From Frankia sp. RB7 (GTDB lineage Bacteria > Pseudomonadota > Alphaproteobacteria > Rhizobiales > Xanthobacteraceae): a stretch of DNA of 64,000 nt. The notes under the pieces were generated by a model. That model was not told the origin of the DNA, ran no database searches, and saw only the letters and a program-made list of their open reading frames with translations. A program made the translations under genes and the position numbers. The stretch is taken from the NCBI GenBank assembly GCA_030403585.1, contig JAUEPE010000022.1, positions 1-64,000 of the forward strand. Reading direction: 5' to 3'. The stretch's first letter is position 1, and each line of letters starts with the position of its first letter. Shown here piece after piece: positions 49,427 through 59,464 of this stretch.

Positions 49427-52400
49427 TCATGCCGCCCTGCGGGTGAGCAACCGGTCGAGCGGCGCATTCGGCTGCGTCATGGCGGCTCCCAGCAGCGCAA
49501 CCAGATCCTCCATCCACGCGCCGACCAGTGCGCCGTCGAGCAGATCGCTCTTGTAATTGCACGAACCTGTGATCCCGGTCGGGCGCTCCTTGAGCATCAG
49601 CGACAGCCAGGTCTGGTCGACCGGCAGCACCGGCTGGCCCTCGCGCGCGACGTTTCCGATCGATCGCACCGCGACATCGGGCAGGTCGAGCGGCTGGCGC
49701 AGCGGATTTTGCAGAGTGAAATAGACCTGGAGCAGCGAAGCCGGATCGATGCCCTCTTGCTCCAGATGGTCGGCCAGAATGTTGAACGGCAGCTCCTGCC
49801 GGGCATGCGCCTCGAGCACGCTTTGGCGCACGCGGCCCAAGGCCTGCGTGAACGACAGATCCGGCGTGATTCGGCTGCGGACGATCACCGTGTTCTCGAA
49901 CGGACCCACGATTCCCTCGGTGTCCGGCTGGGTGCGGTTGGCCATGGCTGTCGCGACCGAGATGTCCGTGCGTCCGGTCCGCGCCAGCAGCAGGGCCTTG
50001 AGGCCCGTGAGCAGGCACATGAACAGCGTGGCGTTGTGCTGTCGCGCATAAGCCGTGAGCCGGGCGACCAGATCGCGCTCCAGGCTGAGCGGATGATGTC
50101 CGGTCGACGCGCCCGGCCGCGCTTTGCTGTCAAACAGGGGGGCTGACCCGCGCAAAGTCTCGGCCCAGTCGGCGGCCTGGCGGCGGGCCGCCTCGGTACC
50201 GCACCACCAGTGCTGCCAGCGTGCGACATCGGAGAACGCCAGCGGCATCCTTGGCAGGGGCGCCGACGGATGGCCTGCCAGCGCGGCGTAGCGGTTGGAC
50301 AATTCCTCGAACAGCACGCCGATCGACCAGCCATCAGCGATGGCATGATGCAGCGTCAGAAGCAGGATGTGATCCTCAGGCTGCAGCCGCAGCAGCCGCG
50401 CCCGTAGCAGCGGCGCCCGGGCGGCGTCGACCGGGGTGTAGGTCTCCTGCACGATCAGGAGCTCGATCTTCCTGAGCTCGAGCGCCTTGCGTCGCTTGTT
50501 GTTGTGGGGCCGCCCGTCGCCGATGGTCTCGACGGTCAGGACCGGACCGAGCGCGGCGGGCGCGATGATGCGGCTGACCGGCTCCTCGCCGTTCCAGCCG
50601 AACGCCGTGCGCAGCGATTCGTGGCGGCGCACGATGTCGTCGATGGCTTGCGCCAGCATGCGCGGATCGATCGGGCCCTCGAGCTGGAACGCGAAGGGCA
50701 GGTTGAACAGCGGCAGATCGGGCAGGTTCTGCTCGATCCGCATCATCTGGTCCTGCGCGATCGACAGCTTGGGCGGTCCGCTGTCGGCCAGGCGCGGCAC
50801 GCCGGCCGCGGGCTTTTGCGGTTTCGTGGCCACGGCCTCGTCGACCCGCCGGGCGAGCTCTTCGATTGTCGGCGCCTCGAAGATGGCCTTGATCGGCAGC
50901 GAGACCCCGAGCGCGCGGGCCACACGCGCCATCGCCTGGCCCGCCAGCAGCGAATGGCCGCCGAGGTCGAAGAAATTGTCGGTGACGCCGAGGCTCTCGA
51001 CCTTCAGCAGATCGATCCAGATGTCGGACAGCACCTTTTCGGTGAAGCGGCGGGCCGGCACGGCGGCTTCCGTCCCGGCGGTCTCCTGCTGCGCGGGCGC
51101 CAGCAGGGCGGAGCGATCGAGCTTGCCATGGGCATTGAGCGGAACCTGATCCAGGAACAGGAACGCCGACGGGATCGCATGAACAGGCAGCCGGCTCCTG
51201 AGGAAGTCGCGCAGCTCGCTGGCGCTGATCTGGCTGCCGGCCCTGGCAACGACATGGGCGATCAGCCTGACACCGCCATTGGCGTCGCGTCGCGATTCGA
51301 CGATGCCGGCGCGGACGCTTGCGTGGTCGGCAAGTGCAGCCTCGATCTCCTTGAGCTCGATGCGATAGCCGCGGACCTTGACCTGAAGGTCGGCGCGGCC
51401 AAGGCATTCGATCGTCCCGTCGGCGCGGCGGCGGGCGAGGTCGCCGGTGCGGTACAGCCGGCTGCCTTGCTGGCGCGCGAACGGATCGGGGATGAAGCGT
51501 TGCCGGCTCTGCGCGGGATCGTTGACATAGCCGCGGCCGACGCCGGCGCCGCCGATACAGAGCTCGCCGACCACGCCGATCGGTTGCGGCTCCAGATTCG
51601 GATCGAGCACGTAGAGCTGGGTGTTGGGCAGCGGTGCGCCGACCGGGGCATTGGTCGTTGCCGTGTCCGGCGCCCTGGTCAGCCGGTGCAGGGAGACGTC
51701 GTCAGAGCATTCCGAGGCGCCGTAAGCGTTGATCAGCGGCACCTTCGGGCAGCGGGCGAACCAGGCGCGGCAAAGTTCGACCGGCAACGGCTCGCCGGTC
51801 GAGATCAGCAGCCGCAGCTTCGCAAAGGCGCGCAGCATCGGCGCTTCGTCGAGGCGTTCGAGGATGACGCGGAGCAGCGAGGGCACGATCTCGAGCACCG
51901 TGATGCCCTCGCGTTCGATCTCCCGCGCCAGCAGCATGGGGTCCTGCACGACCGAGTTGCCGCAGACATGGACGCGCGCGCCGACCATGGGACCGGCGAG
52001 GAACTGCCAGACCGAGATCACAAAGCTCTGCGGTGCAGTCTGCGCGATCACGTCTTTGCTCGTGAGGCCGAGCTCGGCGATCAGCGACGCCAGATGGTTC
52101 GACAGCCCGCGCTGCTCGATCATGACGCCCTTCGGCGCACCTGAGGAGCCGGACGTATAGATGAGATAGGCAAGGCTCGCGCTTGTGCGCCGTGCTGCGC
52201 GGGCCGGCTTGGTCGATTCCAGCGCGATTGCGTCCTCGAGCCCGGCGACCTGGATGCGCGTGACCAGCGGCTCGAGCAGCGCGTCGACCATGGCGGACTG
52301 CGCGTGCCCCGTCAGCAGCACGGTCGCGCAGCTTGATCCGAGCATGGTTGCGAGCCTCGCCGGCGGTTGCTCGGGATCGAGGTTCAGGAAGGCCGCACCT

Positions 52401-55400
52401 ATGCGCTGGATCGCGATCATCGCCGCGAGCAGGTCGGGCCCGCGGTCTGCCAATAGCGCGACCACGGTCTCCGCGCCGACGCCCTCGCGGGCAAGCCAGC
52501 GTGCGATCGTCTGGCTGCGGCGCGCCAGTTCGCGATAGCTCAGGGACAGACGTCCGTCGGATATCGCCACGGCGTTCGGCGTCTTCTTCGCCTGCCGCTC
52601 GAAGCGTTGGCAGAGATTGCCGCATGTGGCGAAATTGGCCGGCCGGCCTTTCGTCGGCAGCAGCCGGCGTTCGGCTTCGGTGAGCAGCGGCAGACGCGAG
52701 ATGCGCTGCTCGGGATTGGCGATGGCGGCCTTGAGCAGCGTCTTGAACTGATCCGCCATGCCCTCGATCGTACCTGCGTCGAACAGATCGGTGGCGTATT
52801 CGAAGAAGCCGGTGAAGCGGCCTTCGGCCTCGACCAGCTCGAGCGTGATGTCGAAGCGCGCGACTTCTGGGTCGATCTCCAGACGCCGCGTCGACAGGCC
52901 GGGGAAGCGCGCCGCCTCGATCGATGCGTTCTGGAGGATGAACATGATCCGGAACAGCGGATTGCCGTCGTTCCTTCGCGCGATCTGCAATGCGCGCAGG
53001 ACCTCCTCGATCGGAAGGTCCTGGTTGCGATAGGCATCGAGCGTGACCTGGCGCACCCGCCGCAGCATCTCGCCGAAAGTCGGGTCGCCGCCGAAATCGT
53101 TGCGCAGGATCAGCGTATTGGCAAACAGCCCGATCAGCCGTTCGCTTTCGATCTGGTTGCGGTTCGCGATCAGCGAGCCCGTCGCGACATCCTCATGCGC
53201 GGTATGGCGGAACAGCAGGCACTGGAACACGGCGAGCAGCGCCATGAAGGGCGTCACGCCCTGGTCCTGGCTCAGTGCGCGAATGTCGGCCGAAAGGGCC
53301 TTTGAGAATTCGAAATAGTGACGGGCGCCGTGACCGCTCCAGATCTCCGGCCGCGGCCGGTCGGTCCGCAGCGGCAGCGTGGTGACGCCGTCGAGCTGGG
53401 TTCGCCAATAATCAAGCTGCTCTTTCGCCGCGGGTGTCTGCGCCCAGCCCTGCTGCCAGCGCGCAAAGTCGCGATATTGGAAGCCGGGCGAGGGCAGCAT
53501 CGTCGTGCTCCCCTTGCGCGCGGCGGAATATCCGGCGGCGAGCGCCTCCCAGAACAGCCGCTGTGACCAGCCATCGGTGACGAGGTGATGGACATTGACC
53601 ACCAGCGCATGGCTGGATTTGTCGAACGAAAGCAGCGTGACCTTCAGCGGCGGCTCGCGGCCGAGATCAAACGGATGTTGCGCCAGCTTGAGTGCCTCGC
53701 GCCTGACGACCGCAGTTCGGCGGTGCGAAGGACAGAGTCTTAGCTTGATCCGCTCAAACAGCGGCGGTGCCTCAAGCACCCGCTGCACAGGCTCGCCCTC
53801 GTGTTCGACGAAGGCCGAGCGCAGGGCCTCGTGGCGTGCGCAGATCGAAGCGAGGCTCGCCTGTAGCGCGGCGATGCCGACCTCACCCTTGAGTAGCGCA
53901 ACCTCGACCACATTATAGTTATAGCGCGTCGGATCGAGCCGCGAGAGCACATACATCCGCTGCTGCTGGAACGACAGCGGCGCGTCCCCTTCGGAAGCCT
54001 CCGGGCGCCATGCCGGCAGCATCGCATCGCGATGCGCCGTCGTCTTGAGCCGGGCCGCAAGAGCGCCGACCGTGGTGCAATCAAAGATGTCCTCGAATGA
54101 GAAGTCGACGTTGAAGCGCTCGCGCAAGCGGGAGCGCATCTGCGTGACCGCGAGCGAGTCCGCGCCCAGCGCAAAGACATCCTGATCGACGCCTACTCCC
54201 GGAAGCTCCAGAAGATTGGCCCAGATCTCTGCAAGCTGCGTCTCCAGCGAGTTGCGCGGCAGCTGTGTCTCGTCGTCATCATGAGCCGCTGAAATCAGGT
54301 CAGCCAGCGCGTTGCGCTTGACCTTGCCGCTGGCACCCTTCGGCAGCGCCGTCACGTTGCGGATCAGGCTTGGCACCTTATAGGCGGCGAGGCGTTTACG
54401 CGCGAACTGGCGCAACTGGTCGGAGGTCGCCTCGGAATCTTGTCGCAGCACCACGACGGCGGCGACGTTCTCGCCGAGTTTTGCGTGGGGAACGGCGAAG
54501 ACGCCGGCTTCCAGCACCGCCGGGTGGGCCAGGAGCACTTCTTCCACCTCCAGCGGCGACACCTTCTGACCGCCGCGGTTGATGACGTCCTTGATGCGGC
54601 CGACGATGAAGAGATAGCCGTCGGCATCGAGATAGCCGAGATCGCCGGTCCGGAACCAGCCGTCGCGAAACGCGGCCTGCGTCGCCGCCTCGTCATTATA
54701 ATAGCCGCGGCTCATGTTCGCTCCGCGCAGCATGATCTCGCCACGCTCGCCGCTTGCAAGCGCGCGGCCTGTCTCGTCCATGATGGCGATCTCAGGACCT
54801 GCGGCACGGCCGACCGATCCGATCTTGCGCAGCTCGAACGGATTGGCGGCAATCTGCGAGGCCGCTTCCGTCATGCCGTAGGTTTCCAGCACGGGCACGC
54901 CGAACAGCGCCTCCAGCCCATTGAGGATTGTTGGCGCCAGCGAGGACGAGGCCGAACGGATCACGCGCAGCGACGACGCGCGGGCGCGCTCCGGGTTGGC
55001 TTCCGCAGTCGTCAGCAGGGCGCGATGAATGGTCGGCACCGCCGTGTACCAGGTCGGTCGCAGGTCCCGCATCCAGCCGAAGAAGGACGGCGCGTCGAAG
55101 CCGCCGGTCACGATCACGCTGGAGCCCGCGGCCAGCGCGGTGAGAAGACCGGAGATCAGGCCATGGGCATGAAACAGCGGCAGGGCATTCAGCAGGCGAT
55201 CCTGCGACGTGAGCGACAGCACGCGGCCGGCATTTTGCGCGGAGAGGCATACATTTTGATGCGTCAGCGGTACCATTTTTGGCCGCGCCGCCGTGCCCGA
55301 CGTCAGCAGGATGAAGGCATCATCCTCGGCACTCGCGGTGCCATTTATGCTCGCCGGACCGATCGTCGGGCCGATGAATTCGCAACCGCCTAGATCGGTC

Positions 55401-55864
55401 TCAGGTCCCGGAACGAAGTCGATCACCGCGATATCGAGCGCCCTTGCGACGTCACGACTCGGTGAGTTCATGTCGGCCCGGGTGACCAGCGCCGTCAGCT
55501 TCAATTCACTGAAATAGCGTTGCAGTTCATCCGCCGTCAGGTCGGGGTTGATCGGGACGCAGGCACAGCTTGATGCGACCGCGATGAGAGCCAACGCGCT
55601 GTCGGCACCGCGCGGCAGTGCAACAGCTGTGCGGTCGGCAGGTGCAATGCCGAGCCCGCGCAGCGTTTGGATGAGGTGCGCTATCCTGGCGCCGAGCGCG
55701 GCATAAGTCAGCGGCGGCCGGCCGGGGGCGAGCAGAGCGGGCGCCGCCGGCATCGTTCGCGCGTGGAACGCGAGAAGGCCGCCGATAGTGGCAAACGTAT
55801 TGGTTTCGGCGCCCGCGTCTGCCGATCCCTGTCCCGCTCCGGATGCAATCTCCGACAACGCCAT
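49427..55864 (-). CDS. Two-module non-ribosomal peptide synthetase, A-PCP-C-A-PCP-C
   Basis: The 2145-residue protein has an adenylation domain of acyl-CoA ligase type (about 20-525), a carrier domain with Ser 570 (FALGADSLAV), a condensation domain (about 630-1060, HHLVTDG), a second adenylation domain of NRPS type (about 1085-1580, YTSGSSGAPKG), a second carrier with Ser 1638 (DLGGHSLL) and a final condensation domain (about 1690-2130, HHAIADG). There is no thioesterase, so the last C domain may release the product onto a nucleophile. A1 resembles oxalate-CoA ligase. In A2 the FDxS motif reads FVIS. The ATG at 55864 has AGGGA too close; a TTG at 55897 is the alternative start. PPTase and LLM genes lie downstream. 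Confidence 0.9.
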   Translation of the reverse strand: MALSEIASGAGQGSADAGAETNTFATIGGLLAFHARTMPAAPALLAPGRPPLTYAALGARIAHLIQTLRGLGIAPADRTAVALPRGADSALALIAVASSCACVPINPDLTADELQRYFSELKLTALVTRADMNSPSRDVARALDIAVIDFVPGPETDLGGCEFIGPTIGPASINGTASAEDDAFILLTSGTAARPKMVPLTHQNVCLSAQNAGRVLSLTSQDRLLNALPLFHAHGLISGLLTALAAGSSVIVTGGFDAPSFFGWMRDLRPTWYTAVPTIHRALLTTAEANPERARASSLRVIRSASSSLAPTILNGLEALFGVPVLETYGMTEAASQIAANPFELRKIGSVGRAAGPEIAIMDETGRALASGERGEIMLRGANMSRGYYNDEAATQAAFRDGWFRTGDLGYLDADGYLFIVGRIKDVINRGGQKVSPLEVEEVLLAHPAVLEAGVFAVPHAKLGENVAAVVVLRQDSEATSDQLRQFARKRLAAYKVPSLIRNVTALPKGASGKVKRNALADLISAAHDDDETQLPRNSLETQLAEIWANLLELPGVGVDQDVFALGADSLAVTQMRSRLRERFNVDFSFEDIFDCTTVGALAARLKTTAHRDAMLPAWRPEASEGDAPLSFQQQRMYVLSRLDPTRYNYNVVEVALLKGEVGIAALQASLASICARHEALRSAFVEHEGEPVQRVLEAPPLFERIKLRLCPSHRRTAVVRREALKLAQHPFDLGREPPLKVTLLSFDKSSHALVVNVHHLVTDGWSQRLFWEALAAGYSAARKGSTTMLPSPGFQYRDFARWQQGWAQTPAAKEQLDYWRTQLDGVTTLPLRTDRPRPEIWSGHGARHYFEFSKALSADIRALSQDQGVTPFMALLAVFQCLLFRHTAHEDVATGSLIANRNQIESERLIGLFANTLILRNDFGGDPTFGEMLRRVRQVTLDAYRNQDLPIEEVLRALQIARRNDGNPLFRIMFILQNASIEAARFPGLSTRRLEIDPEVARFDITLELVEAEGRFTGFFEYATDLFDAGTIEGMADQFKTLLKAAIANPEQRISRLPLLTEAERRLLPTKGRPANFATCGNLCQRFERQAKKTPNAVAISDGRLSLSYRELARRSQTIARWLAREGVGAETVVALLADRGPDLLAAMIAIQRIGAAFLNLDPEQPPARLATMLGSSCATVLLTGHAQSAMVDALLEPLVTRIQVAGLEDAIALESTKPARAARRTSASLAYLIYTSGSSGAPKGVMIEQRGLSNHLASLIAELGLTSKDVIAQTAPQSFVISVWQFLAGPMVGARVHVCGNSVVQDPMLLAREIEREGITVLEIVPSLLRVILERLDEAPMLRAFAKLRLLISTGEPLPVELCRAWFARCPKVPLINAYGASECSDDVSLHRLTRAPDTATTNAPVGAPLPNTQLYVLDPNLEPQPIGVVGELCIGGAGVGRGYVNDPAQSRQRFIPDPFARQQGSRLYRTGDLARRRADGTIECLGRADLQVKVRGYRIELKEIEAALADHASVRAGIVESRRDANGGVRLIAHVVARAGSQISASELRDFLRSRLPVHAIPSAFLFLDQVPLNAHGKLDRSALLAPAQQETAGTEAAVPARRFTEKVLSDIWIDLLKVESLGVTDNFFDLGGHSLLAGQAMARVARALGVSLPIKAIFEAPTIEELARRVDEAVATKPQKPAAGVPRLADSGPPKLSIAQDQMMRIEQNLPDLPLFNLPFAFQLEGPIDPRMLAQAIDDIVRRHESLRTAFGWNGEEPVSRIIAPAALGPVLTVETIGDGRPHNNKRRKALELRKIELLIVQETYTPVDAARAPLLRARLLRLQPEDHILLLTLHHAIADGWSIGVLFEELSNRYAALAGHPSAPLPRMPLAFSDVARWQHWWCGTEAARRQAADWAETLRGSAPLFDSKARPGASTGHHPLSLERDLVARLTAYARQHNATLFMCLLTGLKALLLARTGRTDISVATAMANRTQPDTEGIVGPFENTVIVRSRITPDLSFTQALGRVRQSVLEAHARQELPFNILADHLEQEGIDPASLLQVYFTLQNPLRQPLDLPDVAVRSIGNVAREGQPVLPVDQTWLSLMLKERPTGITGSCNYKSDLLDGALVGAWMEDLVALLGAAMTQPNAPLDRLLTRRAA

Positions 55865-55999
55865 TCCCTTTTGATCCGATTGGGCTATTCTTCCCAAGAG
55901 TTAGGGAACGCGTCCAGTCTGAGGTGAAGTTTTGGCCCCAAAATCTGTGGTTGAGGGACCTAAAGCCTTTCGGCGGGGGGAGTGTCGGGCGGGATCACC

Positions 56000-58900
56000 A
56001 TGCTGGAGAAAGAGCCGGGGACGGAAGTCGGGTTGAAGCGTTGGCTCGAAGGCATCGGTCTCGGCCATTACACCGATCTATTCGCGCAACACCGCCTCGA
56101 TCTCGACGTCATGGGAGACCTGACCGAGGCTGATCTTGCCGAGCTCGGATTGCCGCTCGGCGATCGCAAGCGGCTGCAGCGGGCGATGGCCGCGCTGTTC
56201 CAGGCCGAGACGGCGGAGGCGCCCGTCGTGCCGGCGCACCCGCCGACCCGCACGGAGGTCGGCGCCGAGCGGCGCCAGCTCACCACCATGTTCTGCGACA
56301 TGGTCGATTCCACCGCGCTCTCCGCCCAGTTCGATCCGGAGGACGTGCGCGACATGATCGCGAGCTTCCGCGAGACCTGCGTGCGCGTGGTCAAGCATTA
56401 CGAGGGCTTTGCCGCCCGCTTCGTCGGCGACGGCATTCTGGTCTATTTCGGCTATCCGACCGCGCATGAAGACGACGCCGAGCGCTCGGTGCGCGCCGGA
56501 CTCGAGATCGTGCGGGTGCTCTCGACGGCGCGCGCGATCGAGCCGCGCGGCGCGCTCAGCCACGCGCCCGCCGTCCGCATCGGCATCGCGACCGGCCTCG
56601 TCGTGGTCGGCGACCTCGTCGGCCAGGGCACCGAAGAGCGTGATTCCGCGGTCGGCGAAACCGTCAATCTGGCCGCGCGCCTGCAGGCGCTGGCGCCGCC
56701 CAACGGCGTGGTGATCTCGTCTTCGACGCAGTCGTTGCTGAAGGGGAAGTTCGACTACCGCAATCTCGGCGCGCATGCGCTGAAGGGTATCTCGGAGAAG
56801 GCACAGGCCTGGCACGTCGTGCGCGCCACGCGCGTCGAGACGCGCTTTGCGGCTGCCATGGGCACGCGGCTGACCCCGCTCGTCAACCGCGAGGAGGAAA
56901 TCGCGCTGCTGATGGGACGCTGGCAGCAGGTCAAGGAGGGCGACGGCCAGGTCGTCGTCAAGTTCGGCGAGCCAGGTATCGGCAAGTCGCGCATCATCCA
57001 GGAAATCTTCGAGCGGATATCAGGCGACCGGCACGGGCAGGTGTCGTTCCAGTGCTCCCCCTACTACACCTCCACCGCGTTCTATCCGTTCTCCGAGCAG
57101 CTCAAATTCTCCCTTGGTCTCGACCGCGAAGACGCGTCCGCGCTTTCGCTGGCCAGCCTGGAGAATGCGATTGCCGCCGCGCACGGCGATATCGAGCAGG
57201 TGGCGCCACTGCTTGCCGCGCTGTTGTCGATCCCGACAGGGGAGCGCTATCCGCCGCTCGAGCTGTCGCCGCAGCAGCAGAAGGACGCGACCGTCGCGGC
57301 GCTCGTCAACCACTTCCTGGGCCTCGCGCGCGAGATGCCGATGGTGATGGCCTTCGAGGATCTGCACTGGATCGATCCGACCTCGCGCGAGGTGATCGAC
57401 GTCCTGGTCGACCGGGTGCAGAACCGGCCGATCCTTGCGGTCATCACCGCACGCTCCGAATTCCAGCCGAGCTGGAACGCGCATTCGCACATCACGACGC
57501 TGGTGCTGAACCGGTTGAGCCGGCCGTTGCGCGCGACGCTGGTCGAGCGCGTCGCCGGGCGCGAGCTTCCCAAGGAGGTCGTCGAGGAGATCATCGTCAA
57601 GACCGACGGCGTGCCGCTGTTCCTGGAGGAATTGACCAAGACGGTTCTCGAGTCCGACCTCCTGACCGAGCGGCATGGGCGCTACGTGCTGTCTGGCCCG
57701 TGGCGGCAACTCGCGATCCCGGCGACGCTGACGGATTCACTGATGGCGCGTCTCGACCGGATGGGGCCGTTCAAGCGGATCGCGCAGATCGGCGCCACGA
57801 TCGGCCGCGAGTTCTCCTACGAGACCCTGCATGCGGTCGCCAACACGCCGGCGGAGCAGATCGAGGCGGCGCTGACGCACCTTGAGGAGGCCGGCCTGAT
57901 CATGCGGCGCGGCCATCCGCCGGACGCGCTCTACTCCTTCAAGCATGTGATGATCCAGAACGCGGCGCATGCGAGCCTGTTGCATAGCGAGCGGCGCAAG
58001 CTGCATGCGAGCATCGCCCAGGTGCTCGCCGAGATGTACCCGGAGAAGACCGAGCGCGAGCCGGAGTTGCTCGCCCACCATCTCACCGAGTCCGGCCAGA
58101 GCGAGGGGGCGGCGAGCTTCTGGCTCAAGGCCGGCAAACAGGCGGCCAAGAGCGGCGCCAATCTCGAGGCGATCGGCCATCTGCGCCGGGGTTTGAGCGT
58201 GGTGCAGGCCAATTCCCGCATGCAGGGAGCCGACGAGATGGAGCTCGAGTTGCGGATCGCGCTCGGCAACGCGCTGATCGCCGCCAAGGGCTACGCGGTG
58301 CAGGAGGTCGAGGAGAACTACATCCGCGCCCTCGAACTCGGCCAGCAGCTCGACGACGACGAAAAGGCCTTTGCCGCCACCCGCGGGCTCTGGGTCTGCC
58401 ATTTCATCCGCGCCGATCTCACCCGCGCACATGATCTCAGCGTCGAGCTGTTGAAATTCGCCAAGCGCGAGCGGCTGAACGAGCAAGCGCAGCCGGCGCA
58501 GCAGACCGGCTATCTGATCGAGGCGCATCGCTCGATCGCGATGACGATGCTCTATCGCGGGCGCTTCGCCGCCGCGCGGCATCATCTGCACCGTTGCATC
58601 AATCTCTACAGCCCCGATCTGCACTCCGACCTGATGGAGCGTCACGGCACCGATCCCGGTGTCGTCTCGCTGTCCTATCTCGGCTATCTCCTGTGGTTCC
58701 TCGGCCAGCCTGACGCGGCGCGGCAGCACAGCGAGCAGGCAATCCTGCATGCGGAGAAGATCCGCCATCCTTTTTCGCTGGCCTTCGCATTGGTGTTCGG
58801 CGCCTATCTCTGCCAGCATCTGCGCGATATCGAGGGCACGCGCGACCACGCCAACCGCGCCATGATCATCGCCACCGAGCACAATTTCCTGCACTGGAAG

Positions 58901-59464
58901 CAGCAGGCCGCGATCCTGCGCGGCTGGGCGCTGGCCCAGCTCGGCGAGGCCGACGAGGGCATCAGCCAGATGCGCTTCGGCCTCGACGAATACGAGGCGA
59001 TGGATTCCTGGCTTGCCGGCTGCTGGTTCCGCTGCCTGCTCGCGGAGGCCTATGCCAAGGTCGGCATGCGCGAAGCCGCCTTGCGCGCGCTGGACGGTGC
59101 GCTTGCGACCGCAAGACGGACCGGCGATCACTCCTACCTCGCCGAGGTCTATCGCCTGCAAGGCGAGATCACCCTGTCGGACGGCAATCCGGCCTCGGTG
59201 CAGGAGGCGGAGGATCTGTTCGGCCTGTCGCTGGAGACGGCGCGCAAGCAGGGCGCGCTGTCCTGGGAGCTCAGAACTGCCGTCAGCCTCGCAAGGCTGT
59301 CGCACGAAACCGGCAAGCGCGAACACGCCACTCTGTTGCTCGTTCCGATCGTCGGCAAGTTCAACGAGGGATTTTTGACGCCGGACCTGAAGCTGGCCAT
59401 GCAGCTCGTGCATGAGCTCGGCGGGGACACGCCCGTCCGTCAGCAGGCTGATCCGGTGAAATGA
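56000..59464 (+). CDS. SAM domain - class III nucleotide cyclase - AAA ATPase - TPR protein
   Basis: The protein of about 1154 residues begins with a SAM domain (about 12-68, KRWLEGIGLGHYTDLF), then a guanylate/adenylate cyclase catalytic domain (about 90-260) with the metal site TTMFCDMVDSTAL and RFVGDGILVYFG. Next come an ATPase domain with Walker A GEPGIGKSR (about 325-333) and Walker B MAFEDLHWIDP, and a long TPR-like C-terminus (about 660-1140). Such proteins are common in Bradyrhizobium and are thought to make cAMP under protein-protein control. It is divergent from the NRPS. GTG 55982 is an alternative start. The next gene overlaps its stop by 4 nt. Confidence 0.88.
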   Translation: MLEKEPGTEVGLKRWLEGIGLGHYTDLFAQHRLDLDVMGDLTEADLAELGLPLGDRKRLQRAMAALFQAETAEAPVVPAHPPTRTEVGAERRQLTTMFCDMVDSTALSAQFDPEDVRDMIASFRETCVRVVKHYEGFAARFVGDGILVYFGYPTAHEDDAERSVRAGLEIVRVLSTARAIEPRGALSHAPAVRIGIATGLVVVGDLVGQGTEERDSAVGETVNLAARLQALAPPNGVVISSSTQSLLKGKFDYRNLGAHALKGISEKAQAWHVVRATRVETRFAAAMGTRLTPLVNREEEIALLMGRWQQVKEGDGQVVVKFGEPGIGKSRIIQEIFERISGDRHGQVSFQCSPYYTSTAFYPFSEQLKFSLGLDREDASALSLASLENAIAAAHGDIEQVAPLLAALLSIPTGERYPPLELSPQQQKDATVAALVNHFLGLAREMPMVMAFEDLHWIDPTSREVIDVLVDRVQNRPILAVITARSEFQPSWNAHSHITTLVLNRLSRPLRATLVERVAGRELPKEVVEEIIVKTDGVPLFLEELTKTVLESDLLTERHGRYVLSGPWRQLAIPATLTDSLMARLDRMGPFKRIAQIGATIGREFSYETLHAVANTPAEQIEAALTHLEEAGLIMRRGHPPDALYSFKHVMIQNAAHASLLHSERRKLHASIAQVLAEMYPEKTEREPELLAHHLTESGQSEGAASFWLKAGKQAAKSGANLEAIGHLRRGLSVVQANSRMQGADEMELELRIALGNALIAAKGYAVQEVEENYIRALELGQQLDDDEKAFAATRGLWVCHFIRADLTRAHDLSVELLKFAKRERLNEQAQPAQQTGYLIEAHRSIAMTMLYRGRFAAARHHLHRCINLYSPDLHSDLMERHGTDPGVVSLSYLGYLLWFLGQPDAARQHSEQAILHAEKIRHPFSLAFALVFGAYLCQHLRDIEGTRDHANRAMIIATEHNFLHWKQQAAILRGWALAQLGEADEGISQMRFGLDEYEAMDSWLAGCWFRCLLAEAYAKVGMREAALRALDGALATARRTGDHSYLAEVYRLQGEITLSDGNPASVQEAEDLFGLSLETARKQGALSWELRTAVSLARLSHETGKREHATLLLVPIVGKFNEGFLTPDLKLAMQLVHELGGDTPVRQQADPVK

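Noticed and set aside
50504..52144. Plus-strand open frame of 546 codons over the NRPS
   Set aside because: Antisense to the second A domain and carrier region, whose motifs are unambiguous on the minus strand.
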